The notes below the pieces were generated by a model. It worked only from the letters and a program-made list of their open reading frames with translations, was not told the origin of the DNA and searched no databases. Shown here one piece after another: positions 46,267 through 54,470 of a stretch of DNA of 64,000 bases (position 1 is its first letter; each line of letters opens with the position of its first letter). The translations under genes and the position numbers were made by a program. Source of the stretch: Jiulongibacter sp024742395 (GTDB lineage Bacteria > Bacteroidota > Bacteroidia > Cytophagales > Spirosomataceae); contig OZ252236.1 of assembly GCA_965249455.1 (NCBI GenBank), forward strand, positions 2,418,001 through 2,482,000, given 5' to 3'.

Positions 46267-47022
46267 ATGCCGGAAAAAGTGAATGGCCTTAGTAAACAAA
46301 GGCAAAAATACATTCAATCACTACATAATAAAAAATACAGAAGGCAATATGGTGTTTTTCTGGTGGAGGGTCAAAAATCAATTTTGGAACTCTTTGATTC
46401 TGATTTTGAGATAGAAGAACTGTTTTTAACTTCACTGGGAGATTCTCAAGTTAATTTTCAGGGTAAAGTTACGCTATGCAGCGATGCCGAGGTAAAGAAG
46501 GCTAGTTTTTTACAAACCAATAATTTTGGAATTGCGATCGTACGAATGAAGGATTCCCAATCTATTGAAATTGCTCAGGATGAATGGGTTTTAGCTTTAG
46601 ATGATATCCGTGACCCCGGAAACTTGGGTACCATCATAAGAACGGCAGACTGGTACGGAATAAAAACAATTATATGTTCTCATGATACTGTGGATTGTTA
46701 TAACCCAAAAGTAATAAGCTCCACTATGGGCTCTTTTGCCAGAGTAAATCTAGTTTATGCAGAGCTTAAAGACTATTTGTCTAAAGTAGGTAAACCTGTT
46801 TATGGAGCCGTTTTAAATGGTGAGAACGTACACAGTCAAAGCTTTCAGGTGCCGGGTGTATTGATAATTGGTTCCGAATCGCATGGAATTTCCCCTGAGA
46901 TAGAGACCATATTAGATCACCGACTGACTATTCCGAATTTCGGGAATGCAGAATCCTTAAATGCAGGTATAGCCACTGCCATTTTATTAGATAATATTAA
47001 ACGTGGTGTATCAAGGGCTTAG
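46267..47022 (+). CDS. TrmH/SpoU-family RNA 2'-O-methyltransferase
   Basis: 251 residues from the ATG at 46267. An N-terminal substrate-binding segment (SLHNKKYRRQYGVFLVEGQK) precedes the SPOUT trefoil-knot domain: ALDDIRDPGNLGTIIRTADW, STMGSFARV, LIIGSESHGISPEI and IPNFGNAESLNAGIATAI. Methylates rRNA or tRNA using SAM; the exact target is not clear. Overlaps the convergent pdxH by 12 bases. Confidence 0.9.
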   Translation: MPEKVNGLSKQRQKYIQSLHNKKYRRQYGVFLVEGQKSILELFDSDFEIEELFLTSLGDSQVNFQGKVTLCSDAEVKKASFLQTNNFGIAIVRMKDSQSIEIAQDEWVLALDDIRDPGNLGTIIRTADWYGIKTIICSHDTVDCYNPKVISSTMGSFARVNLVYAELKDYLSKVGKPVYGAVLNGENVHSQSFQVPGVLIIGSESHGISPEIETILDHRLTIPNFGNAESLNAGIATAILLDNIKRGVSRA

Positions 47023-47655
47023 TCTCTCTCTCTTCCAGCTGTCAACCGTTTTTGTAAAGAGAAGTCTGTCATGTAGTCTGCTGGGGCGACCCTGCCAAAA
47101 CTCAATGCTATCAGGTCTTAATAGATACCCGCCCCAATACGGCGGTTTTGGAATTACCTCTGTATTGGCAAATTTCTCATTAAGCCGGTTATTTTTTTCT
47201 TCCAATATCTCACGAGATTCTATTATAGCACTTTGATTACTCACCCAGGCTCCAATTTGGCTGGCTCTTGGCCTGCTATGAAAATAAAGAGTGCTTTCCT
47301 CTTCGCTCACTTTCTCAACAATGCCTTCTATTCTTACTTGCCTTTCCAGATGATCCCAAAAAAATGTGATGCTGGCGGCTGGCGAAGCCTTTAAATCTTC
47401 GCCTTTGTGACTTAAATAATTGGTAAAAAAAACGAATCCTCTTTCGTCGAGTCCTTTGAGAAGTAGCACTCTGGCTGTGGGTCTTCCATCACGCAAAGTT
47501 GAAAGAATCATGGCATTGGGCTCTTTTATTTCACTGTTTCTAGCCTCATTCATCCATAGATTAAATAGAGCAAAAGGGTCTGAACCCGCATGATTTTCAA
47601 GGAGTTCTCCTTTGGAGTAGTGAACACGCAGCGAATCTAAACTTTCTTCTTTCAT
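47011..47655 (-). CDS. pdxH: pyridoxamine 5'-phosphate oxidase
   Basis: 214 residues from the ATG at 47655; the open frame extends eight codons to a TTG. FMN enzyme that makes pyridoxal phosphate. Signature segments: AMILSTLRDGRPTARVLLLKG, GFVFFTNYLSHKG, SRPRASQIGAWVSNQS and the C-terminal PSRLHDRLLF with WKRERLSP. Confidence 0.95.
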   Translation of the reverse strand: MKEESLDSLRVHYSKGELLENHAGSDPFALFNLWMNEARNSEIKEPNAMILSTLRDGRPTARVLLLKGLDERGFVFFTNYLSHKGEDLKASPAASITFFWDHLERQVRIEGIVEKVSEEESTLYFHSRPRASQIGAWVSNQSAIIESREILEEKNNRLNEKFANTEVIPKPPYWGGYLLRPDSIEFWQGRPSRLHDRLLFTKTVDSWKRERLSP

Positions 47656-47791
47656 CGTTTTTCCAACCTTTTCGGTCAAATAAGTGTATTATTGGTAACT
47701 TTGCCCTACAAAGATAGAACGAACTATCGGGAGAAAACAACCTTTCCGTATAAGGAAGGGCCGAAGGAATTCGGTAATAAAACTTAGAATA

Positions 47792-49924
47792 ATGAACGAA
47801 AACACTGAGAATCAGTCAAGCTTGCCGGAAGAAAACAAACCTGTTGCCTCTTCTGAAGAAAAAAAGGTGGAAGACACTGTCAATGAAAATGTATCTTCAG
47901 ATGAAAAGAATGAAGTCATTGAGAGTAAGGAGACCGTTGTAGAAGACGTAAATACAGTAGAAGATCCGGCATCCACAGAGGTAATTGAAGAATCTCCCAA
48001 AACGGTAGAGGTAGAGGTTTCTGAAGAGAGGAGCAAGGAGCAAGCAAAGCAAGAAGTGGTAGCTGAAAATGCGTCTAAAAAAGAAGAGGATGAGCCAAAG
48101 GCAGCAGAAGATATAGACGAAATAGAAGATGATACTGCAGAACATTTCAGTTCTGATGATATAGACGTTGATGGTTTTGATAAAAAGGACTTCGTAGATC
48201 TGGCCGAGAAGATGCTTGACGCCATTGAAAAATCGGGAGTTACGTCTAATGATGTTCGTAATATTGATTCAGTCTACAAAGAAATAAGAGCGGCCTATGA
48301 TGAAATTCATGGCTCAGAATTAGAGGAAGCTAAGGCGGCTTATGTGAAGGCTAATGGCTCAGATGAAGGCTTTGACTTTAAAAATGACAACTACGATATC
48401 CGATTTGAATCATTGATGATTCAAATTAGAGATAGAAGGAGAGATTTCTATAAAAAGCAGGATGCTCTCAAAGAGGATTATTTTGAAAGAAAAACAAACC
48501 TGTTACAGAGACTTAGAGAAGTAGTAGATGAAGAAGAGAAAGGTGGGTCTAAGGAGAACTGGGAAGAATTTAAAAATATTCAAAACTCGTGGAGAGATGC
48601 GGGCAATGTAAGTTCACCTCACAATGGTTCGTTATGGTCTGCTTACAATGCTTTATTAGATAGGTATTTCGATATCAGAAGTATTCAGCATGAACTTAAA
48701 GAGCTGGATAGAAAGAAAAACCTAGAAGTACGGGAAGGTTTTGTCATTAAAATAGAAGAGATAGCTGCAGAACTCAAAGATCAGGAATTGACAAACGGCA
48801 TTCTAAAGAAAGCTAATGAGTATCTGAACGAGTATAAGCATACTGGTCCCGGGCCAAGAGCCGAGCAAGAGAAGCTTTGGGAAAGAATGAAGGCGGCTTT
48901 TGATATCATTTATGATAAAAAACGTAGCCAGGGAGAGATGAATTCTAAGCTAATGGATGAAATCTATGCTGCCAAATCGACCATGGTGGAGAGGCTGCAA
49001 GAATATGTTAATTTTAGCAGTGATAGAATTAACGACTGGAACGCAAAAACCAAAGAAGTACTGGCCATTCAGGAGCAATGGAATAATCTTAAGGGGCCAA
49101 TGCCTCGTGAAAAAGCGAAAGAAACCAGTAAAGCTTTCTGGGGTTCACTGAAGTCTTTCTTTAAAGCAAAGTCTGCTTTCTTTAATAAATTAGAAGAAGA
49201 AAGAAAGGTAAATTTAGAAGCAAAAGAGGCATTGTGCGAAAAGGCTGAGGCAATTTTAGCCACAGAAGACACATCTGCTGATAATACGAACGCCATTATT
49301 GCTTTGCAAAAAGAGTGGAAAACATACGGTCACGTACCTCAGAAGTTTAAAGATTCTGTGTACAACAGATTTAAAAAGGCCTGTGATGCATTCTTTGATT
49401 TAAAGAGATCTGGCAATAAGGAGCAGCTTAAAGAGTATGAGGCCAACTTAAAAGCTAAAGAGGATTTATGTAAACTGATAGAAGACGAAGTAAAAGCAAA
49501 AGCTACGGACCTTTCTAAACTGGCCGATTACAAAAAGCGGTTCGGTGAATTGGGTTTTGTGCCTCGCAAAGACATGAAGAAAATTCAGAAACGCTTTGTG
49601 GATGCTATCAATTCATACGTGAAAAGCAGTTCTGAAATAGGTGGGGTAGAACAGGAAAAACTTCTTTTAAAGAATGAGGTAGAGGTAACACTAAATGCGG
49701 GTGGTAACCCACGTGACCTTTATCGTCAGGAAAATGATCTAAGAAGAAAATTGAAATCGCTTGAAGATGAGGTAACCCAATTAAAAACTAATATTGAGTT
49801 TTTTGGAAGATCTAAGGGAGCGGATAAAATTAAGGCCGAATACGAAAAGAAGATTGCTAAGGCTGAAAATGAGGCTCTTATGATTAAGGAAAAGATTGAT
49901 CTGATTAGAGCAGCAAGTGAGTAA
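47792..49924 (+). CDS. DUF349 repeat protein with acidic N-terminal tail
   Basis: 710 residues. The first ~130 residues are low-complexity (Glu, Val, Ser, Lys) and likely disordered. From about 140 on, helical DUF349 repeats follow, with W-x3-G/N-x2-P landmarks: SWRDAGNVSSP, WNNLKGPMPREKA, WKTYGHVPQKF and FGELGFVPRKDM. A coiled coil ends the protein (about 640-710). DUF349 proteins are common in Bacteroidota, and their function is not established. Ends 127 bp before tRNA-Thr. Confidence 0.88.
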   Translation: MNENTENQSSLPEENKPVASSEEKKVEDTVNENVSSDEKNEVIESKETVVEDVNTVEDPASTEVIEESPKTVEVEVSEERSKEQAKQEVVAENASKKEEDEPKAAEDIDEIEDDTAEHFSSDDIDVDGFDKKDFVDLAEKMLDAIEKSGVTSNDVRNIDSVYKEIRAAYDEIHGSELEEAKAAYVKANGSDEGFDFKNDNYDIRFESLMIQIRDRRRDFYKKQDALKEDYFERKTNLLQRLREVVDEEEKGGSKENWEEFKNIQNSWRDAGNVSSPHNGSLWSAYNALLDRYFDIRSIQHELKELDRKKNLEVREGFVIKIEEIAAELKDQELTNGILKKANEYLNEYKHTGPGPRAEQEKLWERMKAAFDIIYDKKRSQGEMNSKLMDEIYAAKSTMVERLQEYVNFSSDRINDWNAKTKEVLAIQEQWNNLKGPMPREKAKETSKAFWGSLKSFFKAKSAFFNKLEEERKVNLEAKEALCEKAEAILATEDTSADNTNAIIALQKEWKTYGHVPQKFKDSVYNRFKKACDAFFDLKRSGNKEQLKEYEANLKAKEDLCKLIEDEVKAKATDLSKLADYKKRFGELGFVPRKDMKKIQKRFVDAINSYVKSSSEIGGVEQEKLLLKNEVEVTLNAGGNPRDLYRQENDLRRKLKSLEDEVTQLKTNIEFFGRSKGADKIKAEYEKKIAKAENEALMIKEKIDLIRAASE

Positions 49925-50050
49925 GCCAAGATGTGGAAAAGTCTTCTCGACTTTTTTATAAAAAAGACTTGCAAAATAAAGACAGTGGTCATACTTTTGC
50001 ATCGCATTTGAGAGACGGAGAGTCAATTGAAGTCTCTTTTAAAGCGAAAA

Positions 50051-50123
<73 letters not shown>

Positions 50124-50135
50124 CAAAAAGGATTT

Positions 50136-50172
50136 AAACCTCGTTTCGATACTCGAAAGGAGGTTTTTTTTT
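50136..50172 (+). terminator. rho-independent terminator after tRNA-Thr (island-borne)
   Basis: AACCTC-gtttcgatactcgaaag-GAGGTT with an inner TTTCG/CGAAA pairing, followed by about ten T. It ends the tRNA transcript and appears to have come with the island, because a different terminator follows the right repeat. Confidence 0.8.
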
Positions 50173-50192
50173 ACCTATACTTTTTTAGTGCT

Positions 50193-50200
50193 ATTTTGAG
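50193..50200. repeat. 8-bp target-site duplication, left
   Basis: ATTTTGAG directly before the IS left end, identical to 51635-51642. Confidence 0.85.
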
Positions 50201-50314
50201 GGATCAAGTCAAAAAGTTGTGGAGGACTGAGTAAATTCTGAGCTTTGTGAAAAGAGAAGAAATTAAGCTATCGAAACATCATTAGAGCTACTGAAGTTAT
50301 TTCTGCCATCGCTA

Positions 50315-50626
50315 TTGGTAGATAACTTTGACTTGATAAGGTCTGAGCGTCTTGAAAAAGACGAAGTTCTGCACCTTTATTTTGAAGAGAAGGCAGATAT
50401 ACCTGCTGAATTCAGCCATTTGAAACTCCATTCTAAGGGTTTCTATCTGGAAGCTACCCTTCAGGATTTCCCACTTCGTGGTTTTAAGGTATTTCTGCAT
50501 ATCAAACGGCGAAGATGGATAGATTTAACAAGCGGAGAATTGAAAACCAGAGCATGGAATCTGGTTGCTGACGGCACTCGAATGACCAAAGAGTTTGCTG
50601 CTTTTTTAAAAGAAATCTATGGATAA
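50315..50626 (+). CDS. IS transposase N-terminal region (ISAon1 type)
   Basis: About 103 residues with a DNA-binding-type zinc-free N domain; FPLRGFKVFLHIKRRRWIDL is the clearest segment. No ATG lies upstream of this TTG, and the frame stays open back to 50267 (...LELLKLFLPSLLVDNF), so the true start may be an alternative codon further upstream. Overlaps the main transposase frame by eight bases (ATGGATAA), suggesting coupled translation. Confidence 0.7.
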   Translation: MVDNFDLIRSERLEKDEVLHLYFEEKADIPAEFSHLKLHSKGFYLEATLQDFPLRGFKVFLHIKRRRWIDLTSGELKTRAWNLVADGTRMTKEFAAFLKEIYG

Positions 50627-51602
50627 TCATGCCGTAGATGCTCAAACTATCGGGAGTTTCTATGGAGTGAAGGGAAGAACGTTAAGTCGTCAATACAAAG
50701 ACTATTTGAGTGATTTTAAGAGTTGGGCACAACTAAGCCATGCCCGTAAATGGATATTGTACCCTGAAAACCTGGGCAAACATCTTTCCATTGACGAAAC
50801 CAGCCTGTCTCATGGCGAACTTTATACCATCCTCACCAATAAATCAGCCCGTGGTAAAAAAGGAAGCATTGTGGCTATTGTGTCAGGCACAAAGGCAGAA
50901 GATGTCATTCAAGTCTTGCAAAAATTGCCTGAAAGTATGCGTAAAAAGGTGGAAGAGGTCACTCTTGACCTGGCGGCCAATATGGAATTGATCGTTAAAC
51001 GGTGTTTTCCCAAAGCCGTGAGGGTGACCGATCGGTTTCATGTTCAACAATTAGCTTCTGAGGCTGTTCAGGAGCTTAGAATTAAACACCGCTGGCAAGC
51101 ACTGGAAGCTGAAAACGAGGCTATTGAGAAGGCTAGAAAGGAGAAAATAGAATTTAAGCCGGCGATACTGCCAAATGGAGACAACCTGAAACAATTATTG
51201 GTCAGAAGCCGGTATCTCTTGTATAAATCCAGAAATGAATGGACTGCTACTCAAAAAGAACGAGCTGATATTTTATTTAACCTCTACCCAGACCTGGAAA
51301 AGGCGTATCTGCTAGCCGAGCAATTGCGTCACATCTTCAATCATACCAAGGACAAGGTCTATGCACTAGCAAAATTGGCCAAATGGCATGAAGCAGTACG
51401 GCAGTCAGAATTCAAAACATTCAATACAGTAGCAAGAACAGTCCAGAACCACTATCAAACCATTCTAAATTATTTTGACAATAGAAGTACTAATGCATCA
51501 GCAGAGTCATTCAATGCCAAGATCAAGGCATTCAGAGCTCAATTCCGTGGCGTTAGAAACATCGAATTTTACCTCTTTAGACTTTGTCAAATCTATACTT
51601 AA
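50619..51602 (+). CDS. IS transposase, DDE type (ISL3/ISAon1-like)
   Basis: 327 residues. DDE catalytic candidates: first Asp in LSIDETSLSHGELYTIL, second Asp in VRVTDRFHVQQLASEA (the strong ISL3 DRFHV motif), Glu in NASAESFNAKIKAFRAQF. Complete, with no frameshift seen. The gene ends 32 bp before the right IS end. Confidence 0.9.
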   Translation: MDNHAVDAQTIGSFYGVKGRTLSRQYKDYLSDFKSWAQLSHARKWILYPENLGKHLSIDETSLSHGELYTILTNKSARGKKGSIVAIVSGTKAEDVIQVLQKLPESMRKKVEEVTLDLAANMELIVKRCFPKAVRVTDRFHVQQLASEAVQELRIKHRWQALEAENEAIEKARKEKIEFKPAILPNGDNLKQLLVRSRYLLYKSRNEWTATQKERADILFNLYPDLEKAYLLAEQLRHIFNHTKDKVYALAKLAKWHEAVRQSEFKTFNTVARTVQNHYQTILNYFDNRSTNASAESFNAKIKAFRAQFRGVRNIEFYLFRLCQIYT

Positions 51603-51634
51603 CATCACCTCTCCACAAGTTTTGGTATTGATCC

Positions 51635-51642
51635 ATTTTGAG
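51635..51642. repeat. 8-bp target-site duplication, right
   Basis: ATTTTGAG directly after the IS right end, identical to 50193-50200. It is 12 bp upstream of the AbiC-like start codon. Confidence 0.85.
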
Positions 51643-51654
51643 GGTAAAAAAGGA

Positions 51655-52599
51655 ATGAGTACTACATCTTCTGACAATAAGGGCTCAAAGAAAGATTTAA
51701 CTCAAATGAATGGAGAAGACGATGACCAAAAGACTATCCTTGGGTTTGATCTTTCAATCTTCTGGACTGGGATAATTTCTGTTTTGTTAGTTATTATTTT
51801 ATGGGTTTTAACTATCATCATTTTTAAGAATTGGGAACCAAATAAAAGGGGAACGTTTGGTGATATGTTTGGAGCAACAAACGCTCTGTTCTCCGGCCTG
51901 GCATTTGCCGGTTTGATATTTACAATTCTTCTTCAAAGAAAGGAGTTAGAGCTTCAACGAAAAGAGCTGCGAGATACGAGAGCTGAATTTGAACAACAGA
52001 ATAAGACATTATTGTTTCAAAGGTTTGAAACTACTTTTTATAAACTTCTGGAATTTAATCGTGAAACACTTCTGAATTTGACATACAAAACTCCACACCA
52101 AATGTTTACGGGCAGAGGCCAGTTAATATCACCTAATTCAGAACTGACCGGAGCGGTAGTACTTGGGTTAGTGAATTACAAAACCATGAATTTAGAAGGG
52201 TATGATGTTTCTTCATTATATAGGCAAGCTATCACTGATTTTTCTTGTTCTTTTGATAGTTATGTGGGCTCTATGTATAATTTGATTGAAATTGTTGATA
52301 ACCATATTTTTATTCAATTTGAGCCTGATTCAGAAAACGAGTTGATAAATCATCAGTTTCGTCTTCATTATATAAAAACGCTAATTAATGTTTTAAATAT
52401 TAACGAGTTAGATTTTTTATTTTATTACTGTTTGACCAATGAGAGGTTTAGCTTTTTGAAGGCTTTTTTAGAGAAATATTCCTTTTTTCAGTTCTTAGAT
52501 AAAGACTATTTTCTTCTGACTTGGTCAGAACAATATGAGCATATTATTTGGCAAAAAACGAATCCTGTGCATTTCCTTTCGACTAGAGGCTTACTTTAA
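51655..52599 (+). CDS. putative AbiC-like phage abortive infection membrane protein
   Basis: 314 residues from the ATG at 51655, preceded by AAAAAAGGA; the open frame reaches back into the IS, which is an artefact. Two membrane helices (about 35-60 and 78-97) surround the segment RGTFGDMFGATNALFSGLAF. A coiled coil follows (QRKELELQRKELRDTRAEF), then a mostly helical domain starting FQRFETTFYKLLEFNRE. This plan is what I know for the putative AbiC phage-resistance family (PF16872). The function is predicted, not shown. Its natural promoter region was displaced by the IS. Confidence 0.72.
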   Translation: MSTTSSDNKGSKKDLTQMNGEDDDQKTILGFDLSIFWTGIISVLLVIILWVLTIIIFKNWEPNKRGTFGDMFGATNALFSGLAFAGLIFTILLQRKELELQRKELRDTRAEFEQQNKTLLFQRFETTFYKLLEFNRETLLNLTYKTPHQMFTGRGQLISPNSELTGAVVLGLVNYKTMNLEGYDVSSLYRQAITDFSCSFDSYVGSMYNLIEIVDNHIFIQFEPDSENELINHQFRLHYIKTLINVLNINELDFLFYYCLTNERFSFLKAFLEKYSFFQFLDKDYFLLTWSEQYEHIIWQKTNPVHFLSTRGLL

Positions 52600-52901
52600 C
52601 TCTCTAAATTATTTAAGATTGAATTTGTACCCGTTGAATAATCTAGAATTATGTTATTTAGTTTTTCTAGGAACTTTTCCTTTTCACAATTGAATTTTAC
52701 ATGTGCACACATCTTAAAGATTCGGTTAGTCTCGAAGGTGAGTATGCGTTTAATTATATTGGGGGGGTGATGGCTATATTCTTGAGTTATTTAATAAACA
52801 ACACAAACACTATGAATGTACTTATCTCAAACCTTAGAGGTTTCTCTTCAACAATAATATTACTAGGGTATTCAATGGTGATTGATGGTTTCGGGGTTTA
52901 C
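52600..52901. other. gene-poor stretch of the island
   Basis: No confident gene. A minus-strand frame ending at 52596 gives a plausible protein tail (KFNCEKEKFLEKLNNIILDY) but lacks a start beyond an internal Met and is interrupted by a stop near 52793. It may be a decayed gene. A run of seven G lies at 52761-52767. A plus-strand frame 52701-52949 has no recognisable content. Confidence 0.4.
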
Positions 52902-52994
52902 GGTGGTTCTACTTCCCGGAGTCTTAAGCTCCATTCCGATGTATTTTAAGTTCAATCAAGCTAGAGAGACCGGGTTCAAACCCCGGAACCACCG
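52902..52994 (+). pseudogene. tRNA-like relic (intact T-arm and acceptor 3' end)
   Basis: CCGGG-TTCAAAC-CCCGG (52970-52986) is a perfect T-arm with the conserved TTC. It is followed at the right distance by AACCACC (52987-52993) and discriminator G. GGTGGTT (52902-52908) could pair with AACCACC over seven bases. No credible D-arm or anticodon loop lies between (GGAG-TCTTAAG-CTCC lacks U33), so it is not a working tRNA. It may be a foreign tRNA 3' end carried as an attachment site. Confidence 0.4.
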
Positions 52995-53000
52995 CATTAA

Positions 53001-53031
53001 AGGAGGTCATTTTAATGGCCTCCTATTTTTA
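53001..53031 (+). terminator. rho-independent terminator after tRNA-like relic
   Basis: AGGAGGTCATT-tt-AATGGCCTCCT followed by ATTTTT: an 11-bp stem with one T-G wobble. Seven bases after the tRNA-like 3' end, as expected for a tRNA transcript. Confidence 0.75.
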
Positions 53032-53201
53032 TAGGTTTGTCAATAAGCTTGTATTTGCCAGATAAAAACTCCTCTTTGAAGCTTCGGAATGAGTGCGACT
53101 CTCTTACTGATTCAAACCTATTTTTCTCGCACATAAATCCAAAAATATAGTCTCTTTGTTTGTCATAACTCCACTCTGAGTTTCCGTTTTGCATAAGAAA
53201 G
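53012..53201 (-). pseudogene. possible gene remnant truncated by the IS3-family element
   Basis: An open frame runs from the IS3 left end down to 53012 (HFLMQNGNSEWSYDKQRDY, ending KPIKIGGH). Its apparent start lies inside the IS. An internal Met would give about 60 residues. No family recognised. It could be a small real gene or a 5'-truncated one. Confidence 0.3.
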
Positions 53202-53218
53202 TGTAGCCTTCCCATTTA

Positions 53219-53998
53219 TCAGACAGTGTTTAAATTAACAAATAAAGATTCATATCTCCTTTTTTCCTCAGGAGCTAGCTCCTGAGGAAAGCGATTTTTG
53301 AATTGGCTTGGGGCCTTACCCCCAAGGGATTTATGAGGGTGGTTATGATTATAATCCATTCTCCACTTTTCTGACAGAATTCTTAACTGCTCAAGGTCTT
53401 CAAACCAATAGGCATCTAGAATATCCTCCCTGAAGAATCTGTTAAATCTTTCAATGAATACATTCTGCATAGGTTTCCCAGGTTGAATGAATTGAATACA
53501 TACTCCTTTTGTTCTACACCACTTTTGGAATCTATGAGAGGTAAATTCTGGGCCATTATCAACTCTAATTTTTTCAGGCAAACCAAGCTCTTCCTCCAAT
53601 TGGCTCAATACTCTGATTATTCTCTGAGCAGGAAATCCTACTCCACATTCAATTGCTAAAGCTTCTCTGTTACAATCGTCAATCACATTAAAGATTCCCA
53701 CCCTACGTCCATCCGAGAGTGAATCACTCATGAAGTCCATGCTCCATGTCTTATTTAATTCTACAGGCCTTTTTAAAGGCTCCTTGATACGTCCTGGGAG
53801 TCTTCGCTTCCGTTTGCGACGAAGGCTTAATTTCATCTCCCTGTAGACCCTTAAAACACGTTTACTGTTCCACTTTAAGTCCTGATGACGAATTCTTCCA
53901 TAGTATTCATCAAAACCTCTGGTTGGTAACTTTTCAGCAAGTTCATTCAGTTTTTCAATAACTAGTGTATCATCTTTCGTCGATTCGTAATACCACAT
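53219..53998 (-). CDS. IS3-family transposase OrfB (DDE integrase domain)
   Basis: 259 residues from the ATG at 53998. The frame is open further upstream to about 54104 and reads ARPERKSEVVSYLQ and CKVINLHRSMWYY, the normal OrfB N terminus, so the ATG is internal. rve domain: first Asp in TWSMDFMSDSL, second Asp in IRVDNGPEFTS, Glu in FIERFNRFFRE. Frame is +1 (equivalently -2) relative to orfA, not the usual -1. Confidence 0.88.
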   Translation of the reverse strand: MWYYESTKDDTLVIEKLNELAEKLPTRGFDEYYGRIRHQDLKWNSKRVLRVYREMKLSLRRKRKRRLPGRIKEPLKRPVELNKTWSMDFMSDSLSDGRRVGIFNVIDDCNREALAIECGVGFPAQRIIRVLSQLEEELGLPEKIRVDNGPEFTSHRFQKWCRTKGVCIQFIQPGKPMQNVFIERFNRFFREDILDAYWFEDLEQLRILSEKWRMDYNHNHPHKSLGGKAPSQFKNRFPQELAPEEKRRYESLFVNLNTV

Positions 53999-54092
53999 GG
54001 AACGATGCAGATTGATGACTTTACAACCCCTCTTGATACTGACTTTAAATGATGCCTGCAGATAAGATACAACCTCACTTTTTCGCTCAGGC

Positions 54093-54359
54093 CTAGCACT
54101 TTTTTGATAAAATATCTCTTAGCATGACGTTATCAAGACTTAACTCAGCATACATCTGCTTGAGCTTCCGATTCTCTTCCTTCAGCTCCTTTAATCGCTT
54201 TAACTGGCTTGATTCCATTCCAAAATATTTCTTTCGCCAATTATAAAATGTAACCTTTTTAATGCCCAGTTCCCAACTGATTTCTTCTGCTGATCGGCCA
54301 TTCTCATTCTCCTTGATGGCCTTTGTCATTTGACTTTCTGTAAACTTAGTTCGTTTCAT
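54093..54359 (-). CDS. IS3-family OrfA (HTH_Tnp_1)
   Basis: 88 residues: KRTKFTESQMTKAIKENENG, HTH SAEEISWELGIKKVTFYNW and a leucine-zipper coiled coil to LDNVMLRDILSKKC. Typical of the IS407-like group. Ends just after an A6G run (54105-54099), the expected slippery site for a fused OrfAB. Confidence 0.88.
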   Translation of the reverse strand: MKRTKFTESQMTKAIKENENGRSAEEISWELGIKKVTFYNWRKKYFGMESSQLKRLKELKEENRKLKQMYAELSLDNVMLRDILSKKC

Positions 54360-54402
54360 AACAGTTTAAATTTAGTTAGTTTTTCTATTTTTAAACTGTC
54401 GA

Positions 54403-54438
54403 CTTTTAGGGAAGGCTGCATTTTTAGGGAAGGCTACA
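54403..54438. repeat. tandem duplication of the IS3 right terminus
   Basis: Two ~18-bp units, TTTTAGGGAAGGCTGCA and TTTTAGGGAAGGCTACA, differing at one base (G/A). The outer copy matches the left end better (GGCTACA versus TGTAGCC). Confidence 0.7.
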
Positions 54439-54470
54439 AAATCAGATTAATAGTATATAGAAAATTTTCA

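Larger units (their letters stand above)
50201..51634 (+). mobile_element. insertion sequence, ISL3-like (ISAon1 type), 1434 bp
   Basis: Ends are imperfect inverted repeats: left GGATCAAGTCAAAAAGTTGT followed by GGAG, right (reverse complement) GGATCAATACCAAAACTTGT followed by GGAG. Flanked by the 8-bp direct repeat ATTTTGAG, the duplication length typical of ISL3. It holds two overlapping transposase frames. Both ends and both duplications are intact, so insertion looks recent. It lies 20 bp upstream of the AbiC-like ATG, reading towards it. Confidence 0.85.
53202..54438 (-). mobile_element. IS3-family insertion sequence
   Basis: Left end TGTAGCCTTCCCATTTATC; right end (reverse complement) TGTAGCCTTCCCTAAAA, the TG...CA ends of IS3 elements. 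The right end is present twice in tandem (54404-54420 and 54421-54438), so the true boundary is 54420 or 54438. orfA and orfB are both on the minus strand. I find no clean 3- or 4-bp target duplication. Confidence 0.8.

Noticed and set aside
47792..48225. Ser-rich minus-strand frames opposite the DUF349 protein
   Set aside because: They mirror the Glu/Lys-rich low-complexity N terminus and are compositional artefacts.
51475..51654. 60-codon N-terminal extension of the AbiC-like protein
   Set aside because: It overlaps the IS transposase and crosses the IS end; the ATG at 51655 has a ribosome-binding site.
52701..52949. 82-codon frame in the island
   Set aside because: No recognisable content, and it runs into the tRNA-like relic.
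52902..52994. Working tRNA or tmRNA
   Set aside because: The T-arm and acceptor are good, but there is no D-arm or valid anticodon loop, and the 5' end does not match the GGGG start of tmRNA.
54330..54470. Longer start for the five-helix membrane protein (334 residues)
   Set aside because: The extra N terminus is encoded by the IS3 end repeats, so it arose by insertion; the ATG at 54471 is the credible start.
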